Source of the DNA: Urechidicola sp.
Lineage (GTDB): Bacteria; Bacteroidota; Bacteroidia; Flavobacteriales; Flavobacteriaceae
DNA: 64,000 nucleotides
Assembly (NCBI GenBank): GCA_028599075.1
Contig: JAQRMW010000041.1
Span: 1-64,000, forward strand
Direction: 5' to 3'
Position numbers and translations under genes: made by a program
Shown here: positions 52,459 to 61,337 of the stretch, one piece after another
How the letters are laid out: the number at the start of each line of letters is the position of its first letter
How positions within the stretch are numbered: position 1 is the stretch's first letter
The notes under the pieces: model-generated
What the model was told of the DNA's origin: nothing
The model's database searches: none
Seen by the model: the letters and a program-made list of their open reading frames with translations, nothing else

Positions 52459-53346
52459 TTAATTTAAACATCTCCCTTCGGTATATCTATCAGGGAATAT
52501 AGCTTTCAATGTTGCATTCAGTTTTTTCCAATCCATATGCATTCTTTCTGCCTGCTCTTCAGTCAAAATCTCACCGTCATTATCAATTTTTCTATCTTCT
52601 ATTACTTTGGTGTAGTGAAAAATTGTCATGTCAATCCCACTATTTTTAAACTGTTGCTCTAGATTATATACGTTCTTTTCTGAGTCGTCCACAAAAATAA
52701 TTGATTCAAAATTTTGACCTGTTTTTTGTAATATATGCTGCAACATTTCGCCTTTATTCATACCCGAAGTCATCATTATACCTTGCATATAACTCATTTC
52801 ATTTTTTAGATAATACCTATAGTTAGGAAGGTTTTCACCATCAGGTCTAAGTGCTGTTTTAGTAAAATCAATTTCTCTTCTGCTTAGTTCTCTTTCAGTT
52901 GCAGCTCTATATTTAGGGCTTCGAGATGTTAATGCAAAAACAGGAATTTCTTTTTCTTGCCAGTTATTAATTAAAGTTGGGAGAATACTATCAGTTAGTT
53001 CTGTTGTTCCCAACTCATAAAGTAGCCCAATAGAATCTTCAAATAGGCAATCAACTATTTGCTCATCGGTTGGTTTTACATTTAATTTTCCGCGTTGCCA
53101 CTGATACCAAATATCGCCACCTAAATCGGTTGAACTGGTTAAAATTGTATTGTCTATATCTAAAACGACAAGAATGTTTGAGCTGTTTTTTTGATTTAAT
53201 AATTCATTAACTAGACTATCAACTTTTTGAAAGTTGGTTGTCGTAACAACTTTAACTTCTCCATTATTACTATTAATGAAAGCAAAATTTAATGCAATTG
53301 CTAGAATTAAGATTGGGAGTAGTTTAATGATTTTATATTTTTTCAT
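52459..53346 (-). CDS. DUF2608 HAD-superfamily phosphatase
   Basis: A 295-residue exported protein with an N-terminal hydrophobic signal (IIKLLPILILAIALNFAF). The HAD nucleophile motif is LDIDNTIL at about residues 62-69, motif II is FALTSRSPKY, and motif IV is IIFVDDSEKNVYNL. This is the DUF2608 arrangement, a family related to acid phosphatases found in diverse bacteria. Substrate unknown. It stands next to an MBL-fold pseudogene, with no functional partner. Confidence 0.85.
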   Translation of the reverse strand: MKKYKIIKLLPILILAIALNFAFINSNNGEVKVVTTTNFQKVDSLVNELLNQKNSSNILVVLDIDNTILTSSTDLGGDIWYQWQRGKLNVKPTDEQIVDCLFEDSIGLLYELGTTELTDSILPTLINNWQEKEIPVFALTSRSPKYRAATERELSRREIDFTKTALRPDGENLPNYRYYLKNEMSYMQGIMMTSGMNKGEMLQHILQKTGQNFESIIFVDDSEKNVYNLEQQFKNSGIDMTIFHYTKVIEDRKIDNDGEILTEEQAERMHMDWKKLNATLKAIFPDRYTEGRCLN

Positions 53347-53423
53347 GCTTTTGGGTTTTGTACTTAAGTAATAATAATTGTTATTAATGCGTTGTGAATT
53401 TTGGAGTGAAATAAATTATTGTT

Positions 53424-53543
53424 CGTCAGTTCGAGTGATTTTTCTTAATAAAATAAAGAAAAATTGTATCGAGAGCAGATAAAACACGATTCTCGATATA
53501 AATTTCACTTACTATCGTCGTGAAATTCACTCAAATTAACGAT
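53424..53543. repeat. Long inverted TTCGAGT/TATCGAGAA repeat element
   Basis: GTCAGTTCGAGTGATTTTTC then TTGTATCGAGAGCAG and, inverted, GATTCTCGATATAAATTTCAC and TGAAATTCACTCAAATTAACG. It is the same design as the 19620-19733 element and fills the gap between the phosphatase and a GNAT gene. Confidence 0.7.
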
Positions 53544-53622
53544 TTTTATCAGAATGCATAACGGGTGTATTTAGTTTTTGTTTATTGATTTTAACTTTTT
53601 CAAAATCCTCTTTTGTCAATTC

Positions 53623-54132
53623 CTATCTATTTACCTCTTGTTCAAAATTAAGCGAACCAGGAATTGTTTTGTGTTTTTTAATAAATTTAAATCCAACCTT
53701 TTCTAAGGTCTTGTTTGGAGCTGGGTTTAAAGCATAGGGTTCGCAAATTAATCGTTTAAGTTTTAAATTTTCAAAAAATAGTGGTAACGATTTCTTAACT
53801 AATTCGGTGCCGATTCCTTTTTTTCTGTTTACCGAGTTCCATAAATGTAAATGCATTGTAGCTTGTTTGCCGTATTCAATTCCGTTTACATTTGTATGCC
53901 CTATTTGCTTTTTGTTAAGCTCCCAAATAAGTGCATAAGATTTTTTATCAGTAATTGAATTGTTTATCTGTTGAGTTAGCATTTTTTTCAACTCATTTCT
54001 AGTAGGCAACTTATTTAAGTCAACACCCATTTGCACTAAAAAGTCAGGGTCAGACTTAAGCCAATAATCTGCAATTAAATCAACATCACATAATTGAGCC
54101 TCTCTAACTGATATGTCAAATTTATCTTTCAT
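53623..54132 (-). CDS. GNAT family N-acetyltransferase
   Basis: A 169-residue GNAT with NRKKGIGTELVKKSLPLFF as the acetyl-CoA loop and NPAPNKTLEKVGFKFIKKH near the end. It resembles ribosomal-protein or small-molecule acetyltransferases of the RimJ/RimL branch. It overlaps the start of the adjacent GNAT gene (ATGA type, 4 bases), so the two paralogous-type enzymes are made together. Acceptor unknown. Confidence 0.83.
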   Translation of the reverse strand: MKDKFDISVREAQLCDVDLIADYWLKSDPDFLVQMGVDLNKLPTRNELKKMLTQQINNSITDKKSYALIWELNKKQIGHTNVNGIEYGKQATMHLHLWNSVNRKKGIGTELVKKSLPLFFENLKLKRLICEPYALNPAPNKTLEKVGFKFIKKHKTIPGSLNFEQEVNR

Positions 54133-54644
54133 TTATTTAGTGAATATAATTTTGCTAATTGTTTATCTTCTAGAATGTCTTTTTCATATTTAAAATTGAG
54201 TTTTTCTAGAACCCGAATCGAACTACTATTTTCTGGAAGTACCATGGCAATTATTTTAGTTAATTCTAAAGTATTAAACCCAAAATTTACACAAGCTCTT
54301 GCAGCTTCAGTTGCAATTCCTTTTCCCCAATGTTCTTTTATAAATCGGTATCCAAGGTCAACCTCACCCATATCCTCTAGGTATTTTAAACCCACAAACC
54401 CAATGAATTTATTTTCGCCTTTCAATTCAACCACAAGTCTTCCAAAACCATACTTTTTGTAACCTCCAAGTACATCTTGAGTTATTCTTCTTTCAATTTC
54501 TTTTTTAGATACAGCACCGCCATCACCAGTGTATTTACTTACTTCAGTATCTAAATTCATAGCATAAGCAGGTGCAATATCATTCATAGTAAATGGACGA
54601 ATTAAAAGTCTTTCGGTTTCTATGATTAAATTTGAGTTTTGCAT
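54129..54644 (-). CDS. GNAT family N-acetyltransferase (RimJ/RimL type)
   Basis: A 171-residue GNAT starting MQNSNLIIETERLLIRPFTMND (54644), the usual start of this subgroup; the longer frame to 54722 would run far into the TPR gene. The acetyl-CoA loop is KEHWGKGIATEAARAC and the NSSSIRVLEKLNF segment follows. It still overlaps the annotated end of the TPR gene by 65 bases, which suggests the TPR end is abnormal. Confidence 0.86.
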   Translation of the reverse strand: MQNSNLIIETERLLIRPFTMNDIAPAYAMNLDTEVSKYTGDGGAVSKKEIERRITQDVLGGYKKYGFGRLVVELKGENKFIGFVGLKYLEDMGEVDLGYRFIKEHWGKGIATEAARACVNFGFNTLELTKIIAMVLPENSSSIRVLEKLNFKYEKDILEDKQLAKLYSLNK

Positions 54645-55326
54645 CTGTCCCGCCAGTTCTGATTTTTTCTTTAGCTGTTGAAATACCGTTTTCCAATGAT
54701 AATTTAAAGTATCGACAAGCATTCAAACTGTCATTCATTTTTAAGTAGGATTCACCAATATAAAAATATGCATCTCCAACCATTTGGCCTGTTTCAATTA
54801 ATTTTTTTAAATCTAAAATTGCTTTTTCAAATTCATTATTATGAATAAACGCTGTCCCTCTTTCAAATAACACTTCATATTCTTCAACACGATATTGGTA
54901 ATCTTTATCAAAATCTTCTATTAATTCTATTCTTGTATTAATTTTTCCAGATTTAATTAATTCTTTTGAATTAAGTGCTTTTGAATAGTATGAAATTGAT
55001 GAATTGAAATCATTTAAATTTTCATAATTATTTCCAATATTCATTAATGCTAGTAAATTATCAGAATCGAATTTTAAAATTTTTTTATAATCCTCAATTG
55101 CACCCTTAAAATCTCCAAGTGTTGATTTGTCAGCTCCTCGATTTATTAATGAAGGTCTAAAGTGAGGATTTCTAGCTAATATTTTGTTGTGTATTGCTAT
55201 TGCTTTCTTATATTCTCCTTTTTCTTCTAGTTCATATGCTTGAGAATATAGCTCTTCATAAGAATTGAAATTACAACTTACTAAAGCGAGAAAAAGAATT
55301 GATATGATTGTTTTAGTTTTTACCAA
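54580..55326 (-). CDS. TPR-repeat lipoprotein
   Basis: A 248-residue lipoprotein (MVKTKTIISILFLALVSC, Cys18) with about five tetratricopeptide repeats, for example YSQAYELEEKGEYKKAIAIHNK, LINRGADKSTLGDFKGAIEDYKK and FYIGESYLKMNDSLNACRYFKLS. TPRs mediate protein-protein contact. The last roughly 25 residues (TGGTDAKLKFNHRN...) are unlike TPR sequence and are read out of frame over the start of the GNAT gene, so the natural C-terminus may have been lost by a frameshift or a deletion. Confidence 0.8.
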   Translation of the reverse strand: MVKTKTIISILFLALVSCNFNSYEELYSQAYELEEKGEYKKAIAIHNKILARNPHFRPSLINRGADKSTLGDFKGAIEDYKKILKFDSDNLLALMNIGNNYENLNDFNSSISYYSKALNSKELIKSGKINTRIELIEDFDKDYQYRVEEYEVLFERGTAFIHNNEFEKAILDLKKLIETGQMVGDAYFYIGESYLKMNDSLNACRYFKLSLENGISTAKEKIRTGGTDAKLKFNHRNRKTFNSSIYYE

Positions 55327-55369
55327 TATTAATTACATTTTAACGCATACAATTTACATCATTCTTAGT

Positions 55370-57625
55370 TTACAACTCAAAGTGCAAACCCAAAATAAAA
55401 TTACGTCCTATATTTGGGATACCCTCACTTTTTAAGCGAGATAGATGAGCAGTATAGCTTGTATCAAACGCATTGTTGAGGTTTGCAGATAAATCAAATT
55501 CTAAGTTACCAACCTGTAGTGACCCACCAAGACCTAAATTTACAATACTATATGCTTCGGTCGGAGTCTCAAACATACTCACATTATTCTGAGTAAAACT
55601 ACTTGCAACATTAACTGTTGCAAACCCCTTTTGCCACCAATCTTTAATTTCAAACTCCCCGCGTAGTGTATTGTTCCATTGGTTTGCTGGTATCAATGGT
55701 AAATAATCTCCATTGGTTTGTTTGCCAATTACGAGTTCAAAAGAGCTTTCTAAATGTAACCAATCAAATGGGTGTGGGTGAAAGTGAAATCCAGCTTCAC
55801 CACCATATAATTTGGCATCACCTTGTATATACTCATACACATCTGCGCCATCTTCTACAGTGCCAGTTGGTGATAAAAAGATATAATCTTGTAAGCCATT
55901 GAAAAATCCGTTTAAGAAAAATTCTAAGTGTTTATTATTATATTCAAGCGCTATATCGAGTTGAAAGTTTTGTTCGTTTAATAAATTAGGATTACCAATT
56001 TCGAACCTGTTGGTACCATGATGTACCCCATTAGAAGATAGTTCTGATAAGTTGGGGGCTCTATAGCCCGAAGCTAGATTAACGCGAGCAGTGATGCTTT
56101 CTATAAAATCTCTTTTTACTCCTAATGAACCTGTAAAATTGTTATAAGTTTTATCTAGTGCTTCAAATACGTGTATTTCACCTTCATGATTTACCTCATG
56201 ATATTCTGTAGTTAATTTACGATTATCAAAACGCAGCCCACCTTGTATTGCACCCCAATCAAAATCGGCAATGGCAGTAGCAAAAATTCCGATATCGTTT
56301 ATTTTAGCATTTGGAATGAGTAACTCTTCACCTAAATTTTCATTGGTTTGATACATACCTTGTAGCCCAGTAATTAACTGAACTGTCTTGATTTTTGGCA
56401 GATTGTATTGTACATCATAACTCAATGTTTTTAGTTTCATTCTTAGCGCAGCATCATCTTCGGCATGTGATTCTGTATGTGGCTCATGGTTATGTTCATC
56501 TTCAAACTCTGACCGGTCATTAAAAATATAACCGAAATTAAAATCTAATTTTGAAGTGTCAAAATACAAGTGATTGTGTAGACTTACGATATGGTTTTTT
56601 ATTTTTTGATACGGCAATTCTGTAGAACGATGTGTTGATTGATCTCCTATCCCTTCTGTCATACCTAATTCTGTACTGTTTAAATTGTAGCGTAATTCAC
56701 TTGCAAATCGTTCTCGGCTAATTGAAAGTCCTGTATTAAAATTAAACTCGTTATACCTAGTATTGGTAACCCTATTTCCATTCGGAATTTTATAATCGGC
56801 ATGCGTATTATAAGATCCTCTTACCAAAAATTTAAAGCTTTCGTGTGAATTTTTAAATCCAACAGAACTGTTAGAACCAATAGTATTGCTAAAATATTGC
56901 TGATTAAAATCGGCACTTGTAGAATTGTTTGGAGCAAATTTTTCTGGATTAAAATAAATGACACCTCCCAAAGCATCAGAACCGTAAAGCAAAGATGAGG
57001 GACCTTTGATAACTTCAACACTTTCAATACCCGCTTCATTTAACCCCAAACCATGTTCATCTCCAAATTGTTGATTTTCTAAACGCACCCCTTGTGCATA
57101 AACTAAAACACGGTTGCCGCTTAAACCTCTAATTACTGGTTTTCCGATGGATGTTCCGGTAGATATTTGTGAAACTCCGGGGATGGTTTCTATCCCTTCA
57201 ATTAAAGTAGCAGCTCCCATTTGTTTGAGTTTGCTAATTTTTGCTGCCTCAACTTTCATTACATTTTTTGATTGCAATCTGTTAAACGGAGTAGAGATGA
57301 TGACTTCGTCTATACTAAATACAGCCTTTTTTAAAATAACATTAAAATTTTTGTAGGATTTATGAATGTCAAGAGATTCGAAATAGGTTTCATATCCAAC
57401 ATGAGCAAACACGAGTGAAATATATCCGTGTGGAATGTTTTTGAGTTTGAATTTTCCGATGCTGTCAGTAACGGTTCCTACATGGAATTCTGGAGCATAC
57501 ACTTCTGCTCCAAATATTGGTTCTCCTTTCTCATCGGTAATTTTACCAGAAATACTGATTTGGCTATGAGCAATAAGATAAAGGCTACAGAAAATGAGGG
57601 TTAATAGGATTCTTTTTATTTTCAT
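55370..57625 (-). CDS. TonB-dependent receptor (His/Asp/Glu-rich, probable metal receptor)
   Basis: A 751-residue outer-membrane receptor: signal peptide, a CarboxypepD_reg-like domain (ISGKITDEKGEPIFGAEV, about 23-110), a plug (EVIISTPFNRLQSKNVMKVE...GVSQISTGTSIGKPVIRGLSGNRVLVYAQGVRLE) and a 22-strand barrel ending ILGLHFEL with a terminal aromatic residue. An extracellular loop near residues 371-385 reads EFEDEHNHEPHTESHAEDD, rich in His and acids as in zinc receptors of the ZnuD type. It is paralogous to the next receptor and separated from it by 268 bases containing that gene's terminator. Confidence 0.88.
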   Translation of the reverse strand: MKIKRILLTLIFCSLYLIAHSQISISGKITDEKGEPIFGAEVYAPEFHVGTVTDSIGKFKLKNIPHGYISLVFAHVGYETYFESLDIHKSYKNFNVILKKAVFSIDEVIISTPFNRLQSKNVMKVEAAKISKLKQMGAATLIEGIETIPGVSQISTGTSIGKPVIRGLSGNRVLVYAQGVRLENQQFGDEHGLGLNEAGIESVEVIKGPSSLLYGSDALGGVIYFNPEKFAPNNSTSADFNQQYFSNTIGSNSSVGFKNSHESFKFLVRGSYNTHADYKIPNGNRVTNTRYNEFNFNTGLSISRERFASELRYNLNSTELGMTEGIGDQSTHRSTELPYQKIKNHIVSLHNHLYFDTSKLDFNFGYIFNDRSEFEDEHNHEPHTESHAEDDAALRMKLKTLSYDVQYNLPKIKTVQLITGLQGMYQTNENLGEELLIPNAKINDIGIFATAIADFDWGAIQGGLRFDNRKLTTEYHEVNHEGEIHVFEALDKTYNNFTGSLGVKRDFIESITARVNLASGYRAPNLSELSSNGVHHGTNRFEIGNPNLLNEQNFQLDIALEYNNKHLEFFLNGFFNGLQDYIFLSPTGTVEDGADVYEYIQGDAKLYGGEAGFHFHPHPFDWLHLESSFELVIGKQTNGDYLPLIPANQWNNTLRGEFEIKDWWQKGFATVNVASSFTQNNVSMFETPTEAYSIVNLGLGGSLQVGNLEFDLSANLNNAFDTSYTAHLSRLKSEGIPNIGRNFILGLHFEL

Positions 57626-57862
57626 TTTAGAAAACGATTTAAATGACTAAGACTTTTTAATGATAACTTTTAAAAGCTTTATGTCAAGTTTAAATGATGT
57701 TGCAAAATACAAATAAATATACTTTTGGAAATGCATAAATATGTTGACTAAACAGGTCTGCCAAAATAAGCTTACTCCTTACAGATTTATCATTGACTTT
57801 TTGATTCGTCATATTTTTTAAGGTAATATCCAATAAACCTTTTCTATAAGTTTGTTTTAAAA
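57626..57862. other. Intergenic region between the two TonB receptors
   Basis: An AT-rich region with no called gene. A short minus-strand frame beginning ATG ACG AAT CAA near 57813 reads MTNQKVNDKSVRSK... but shows no family; it may be a degraded leftover of a small gene or chance. Confidence 0.4.
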
Positions 57863-57889
57863 AACAAGGCAGCTCATAGCTGCCTTGTT
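57863..57889 (-). terminator. Intrinsic terminator after the upstream TonB receptor
   Basis: AACAAGGCAGCT-cat-AGCTGCCTTGTT, a 12-bp perfect stem directly after the receptor stop, followed by TTTTAAAAC on the minus strand. It should separate the two receptor genes into different transcripts. Confidence 0.8.
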
Positions 57890-57893
57890 AATC

Positions 57894-60185
57894 TTATATA
57901 TTAAAACTAAATCCAAGAACAAAGTTAGTACCTATATTTGGTATTCCATCGTTTTTAAATCTCGATAAATGAGAAATGTACTCTTGGTTAAAAGCGTTAT
58001 TTAAGCTAGCTTGAACATCGAATTTTAGATTTGCTAAGTCAAACGAACCGCCTAGTGCAAAATTTACAAGTGTATTTGCACCAGTAGCTGTTTCAAAACC
58101 ACTCACATTATTTTGTTCTAAATAACTCTGTGTTATTATACTTGCATAACCATTATTCCACCAATCTTTAATATCAAACTCTGCTCTAAATGTATTTGTC
58201 CATTTATTTGCAGGGATTAATGTTAAATAATCACCATTATCCTGTTTGCCGATTACCATTTCAAAACCTGACTCTATATGTAGCCAATGAAGTGGGTGTG
58301 GATGTAGATGTAAGCCAAATTCTCCACCATATAATTTTGAATCATCTTGTGTATATTCAAATACAGGCGCTCCATCTTCTTCTTCACCTGTAGGTGCTAA
58401 ATAGATATAGTTGCTAATTTGATTGTAAAACCCATTTATAAAAAATTCAAAATGCTTGCTTGTATATTCAAATGCTAAGTCTGCTTGAAAATTTTGCTCA
58501 TTTTCTAAATTTGGATTCCCAATTTCGAATCTATTTACACCGTGGTGTACTCCATTAGAGGTTAATTCTGCTAAATTTGGAGCTCTATAACCGGTTGCTA
58601 AATTTATTCTTGTAGTAATACTTTCAATAATATTGAATTTATATCCTATAGAACCATTAAAGCTATTAAAGGTTTTGTTTAGTGCTTCAATATGATGCTC
58701 TTCATCTTCTTCATGCTCGTTATGATCATGCTCTAATTCATGTTCTTCGGACTCTAAATTTCTATTGTCATAACGCATACCGATTAATAATGAGCTGTTT
58801 TCAAAATCAATAGTTGCTGTACTGTAAACTCCAAAATCATTAATAGTAGCATTAGGAATCAAAATCTCTTCACCATAATTAGCATTTGTTTGATGCATGC
58901 CTTGTGCGCCAAGAATTATTGAAGTGTTCCCAAACTTTGGAGCGTGATATTTAGCATTATAGCTAAATGTTTTTAGCTTCATTCTAAGTGCAGGCTCCAT
59001 CAATTCATGTTCATCTTCTTCGTGCTCATCCTCTTCGTGTTCGTCCTCTTCGTGACCATGTTCATCTTCAAATTCATTTCTGTCGTCATAGATATAGCCT
59101 AAATCGATATCTAATTTTGAATTATCAAAAAAGATATGATTGTGCCATCCAATAATATGATTATTAACCTTTTGATAAGGTAACTCTAGCGATCTGCTTT
59201 TAGTCTGTTCATGAATTTCTTCTGTAATACCAATATTATTTTGGTTATAGTTATAACGCAATTCACTCGATACATTGTCATCTACAAAAGCAATTCCGGC
59301 ATTAAAGTTTAATTCATTAAATCTTGAGTTTGTAACTCTATTTCCGTCAGGTGTTTTATAATCTATATGGCTATTATAAGCACCTCTTAATAGGTATTTC
59401 CATTGCTCTCCAGACTGTTTCATGCCAAAAGTAGTTTGCATACCTTGAGTGTTAGAATACATGGTTTCTCCTAGGTTTGCAACAAATTCATTTTTATGTG
59501 CAAATTTTTCTGGCGTAATATAAATAACACCACCCAATGCATCTGAACCATAGAGTAGAGAAGCAGGGCCTTTGATAACTTCTACACTTTCTACACCTGC
59601 TTGTGCAACTCCTAAACCATGTTCGCCACCAAACTGTTGATTTTCTAAACGTACACCTTGAGAGTACACTAAAACACGATTACCACTTAAACCTCTAATT
59701 ACAGGTTTTCCGATAGATACACCTGTAGAAATTTGCGATACGCCAGCAATACTAGTTATGCCTTCTATTAGATTTACACTTCCATTTTGTTTTATTTGCT
59801 TTGCTTTTAGTACTTCAATCTTCATTACATTTTCAGATTGCAAGCGATTAAATGGTGTAGAAACTATGACTTCGTCCATATTAAAAATAGACTCTACGAG
59901 AACTATATTTACATCAGTTTGATTTTGATGTAATTCTAATTCTTTTTGTATAGTTTTAAATCCTATATAAGAATATGTAACCGTAAAAGTTCCGTGTGGA
60001 ATTTTATTTAATATATAGTTTCCTTCTATATCTGTTGTGGTACCTGTGTGTAGTGTTTCGATATATATATCTACACCCAACAATGGATTGTTATTTTCAT
60101 CTGTAACAGATCCACTAATACTAACCTGACCATAGGTCATAAAAGCAATGCTCGTAAATACGAGACTGCATATAATTTTTTTCAT
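57894..60185 (-). CDS. TonB-dependent receptor (His/Asp/Glu-rich, probable metal receptor)
   Basis: A 763-residue receptor with the same architecture as its downstream paralogue: signal peptide, carboxypeptidase-regulatory-like domain, plug (FNRLQSENVMKIEVLKAK...GLSGNRVLVYSQGVRLENQQFGG) and barrel. It has two expanded His/Asp/Glu loops: residues about 373-397 (repeats of EEDEH) and about 478-500 (EEHELEHDHNEHEEDEE). Both are typical of metal capture, suggesting zinc or another transition metal. It sits 44 bases after the small His/Cys-rich gene. The ligand is inferred, not shown. Confidence 0.88.
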   Translation of the reverse strand: MKKIICSLVFTSIAFMTYGQVSISGSVTDENNNPLLGVDIYIETLHTGTTTDIEGNYILNKIPHGTFTVTYSYIGFKTIQKELELHQNQTDVNIVLVESIFNMDEVIVSTPFNRLQSENVMKIEVLKAKQIKQNGSVNLIEGITSIAGVSQISTGVSIGKPVIRGLSGNRVLVYSQGVRLENQQFGGEHGLGVAQAGVESVEVIKGPASLLYGSDALGGVIYITPEKFAHKNEFVANLGETMYSNTQGMQTTFGMKQSGEQWKYLLRGAYNSHIDYKTPDGNRVTNSRFNELNFNAGIAFVDDNVSSELRYNYNQNNIGITEEIHEQTKSRSLELPYQKVNNHIIGWHNHIFFDNSKLDIDLGYIYDDRNEFEDEHGHEEDEHEEDEHEEDEHELMEPALRMKLKTFSYNAKYHAPKFGNTSIILGAQGMHQTNANYGEEILIPNATINDFGVYSTATIDFENSSLLIGMRYDNRNLESEEHELEHDHNEHEEDEEHHIEALNKTFNSFNGSIGYKFNIIESITTRINLATGYRAPNLAELTSNGVHHGVNRFEIGNPNLENEQNFQADLAFEYTSKHFEFFINGFYNQISNYIYLAPTGEEEDGAPVFEYTQDDSKLYGGEFGLHLHPHPLHWLHIESGFEMVIGKQDNGDYLTLIPANKWTNTFRAEFDIKDWWNNGYASIITQSYLEQNNVSGFETATGANTLVNFALGGSFDLANLKFDVQASLNNAFNQEYISHLSRFKNDGIPNIGTNFVLGFSFNI
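59007..59058 (-). repeat. 15-bp tandem repeat encoding EEDEH units
   Basis: On the plus strand about three near-identical 15-base units (TCATCTTCTTCGTGC, TCATCCTCTTCGTGT, TCGTCCTCTTCGTGA) encode successive EEDEH-type units of the receptor loop. The downstream paralogue lacks the repeat, so the loop grew by slippage. Confidence 0.7.
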
Positions 60186-60229
60186 GATAATAATTTAATT
60201 GTTAAAAGATAATCTAATTTGGTTGTTGA

Positions 60230-60559
60230 TTAACTTAAAACAATTGGAGGGCCTCTGCTAAGGTGTTGAAGTATTTGTTCGTAATACCATGTATCATTAA
60301 ATGATATTGGAGAACTATTTATTGATTTAGTTGGTGTAAAATCAAACGTAGATAAATTGAATGTTGTTATTACATGTTGTTGAAAATGATAAACAGAACA
60401 ATCTATTTCTACTTTATGTATATGTTGAATATTTTCTGATTCACAAACAATATGTTCATGCTCTTCTTCTAAGACATGCACAAACTGAACAGCAATCGGC
60501 AACAATAACATTACCGAAGTTAAAACTGAAATTATAGTATGTAAAACTTTTTTATTCAC
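60230..60559 (-). CDS. Small His/Cys-rich exported protein next to a metal-type TonB receptor
   Basis: A 109-residue protein with an N-terminal hydrophobic segment (about 5-27) and a His/Cys-rich centre HVLEEEHEHIVCESENIQHIHKVEIDCSVYHF (shown here by its spaced ligands H29, the EHEHIVC run, HIH, and DCSVYHF). These residues could bind a transition metal in the periplasm. The rest is unremarkable. It lies between terC and the receptor gene with 2-base and 44-base spacing. Homologues of this small type are often beside TonB receptors in Flavobacteriia; function unproven. Confidence 0.7.
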   Translation of the reverse strand: MNKKVLHTIISVLTSVMLLLPIAVQFVHVLEEEHEHIVCESENIQHIHKVEIDCSVYHFQQHVITTFNLSTFDFTPTKSINSSPISFNDTWYYEQILQHLSRGPPIVLS

Positions 60560-60561
60560 TA

Positions 60562-61335
60562 CTAATTTTTAACTTTTTTACGAAGGCGCATATTTAATGC
60601 TTCTACTCCAAGTGAAAAAGCGATCGCAAAATACAAATATCCTTTAGGAATTGCACCAACATGTTGCCCAAAAATTTCGGCCTTAGCTAAATGAGCACCT
60701 TCTGTAATTAGCATGAATCCAATTAATATTAAAAACGATAGTGCTAACATTTGTACTGTTGGGTGCTTGTTTACAAAATTACCGATAGGTGTTGCGAATA
60801 GCATCATTATTATAATTGAAATTACAACTGCAATAATCATAATAGTTAATGCGCCTTCAACTCCGTTTGTCATTCCAACTGCTGTTAAAACAGAATCAAA
60901 TGAAAAAACAATATCTATCAGCACAATTTGCAAAATTACAGCATTTAGAGATGATGCTAATTTTTTCTTAGTTGTTTTTTCTACAGGGATATCCTCAATT
61001 TTGTGATGTATTTCTTTGGTGCTTTTATACAAGAGAAAAATTCCACCTAACACCAAGATTAAACTTTGCCCCGTTATGCCAACATGAATCCAAGATAAGT
61101 GTATTGTATAAAATGGATCTTGCATTGCAATGAGTAATGTAACACCCAGTAACAATAATATTCTGAATAGCATTGCTAACAGTAAGCCTATTCTAGTAGC
61201 TTTTTTAATTTGATTTTTAGGTAACTTTCCTGCGGCAATAGAAATAAATACAATATTGTCTATCCCTAAAACAATTTCTAAAAGCGTTAATGTTAATAGT
61301 GCAACCCATGTTCCACCTTGTAAAAATATTTCCAT
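60562..61335 (-). CDS. TerC family membrane protein
   Basis: A 257-residue protein with about seven transmembrane helices and the TerC signature: LTLLEIVLGIDNIVFISI near the N-terminus and IVLIDIVFSFDSVLTAVGMT in the middle, each with conserved Asp residues. TerC/Alx/MeeF proteins move manganese or support metal loading of exported enzymes. Its place in one operon with a His-rich protein and a His-rich TonB receptor supports a metal role. 2 bases from both neighbours. Confidence 0.92.
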   Translation of the reverse strand: MEIFLQGGTWVALLTLTLLEIVLGIDNIVFISIAAGKLPKNQIKKATRIGLLLAMLFRILLLLGVTLLIAMQDPFYTIHLSWIHVGITGQSLILVLGGIFLLYKSTKEIHHKIEDIPVEKTTKKKLASSLNAVILQIVLIDIVFSFDSVLTAVGMTNGVEGALTIMIIAVVISIIIMMLFATPIGNFVNKHPTVQMLALSFLILIGFMLITEGAHLAKAEIFGQHVGAIPKGYLYFAIAFSLGVEALNMRLRKKVKN

Positions 61336-61337
61336 AG

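Noticed and set aside
53534-53616. Short minus-strand frame reading ELTKEDFEKVKINKQ... after the GNAT stop
   Set aside because: It could be a remnant of a lost gene, but it has no start and no family match I can name, and it sits beside a repeat element; too weak to annotate.
57700-57815. Minus-strand frame MTNQKVNDKSVRSK... between the TonB receptors
   Set aside because: I tried it as a degraded copy of the small His/Cys-rich protein but found no shared motif; left as an unexplained intergenic sequence.
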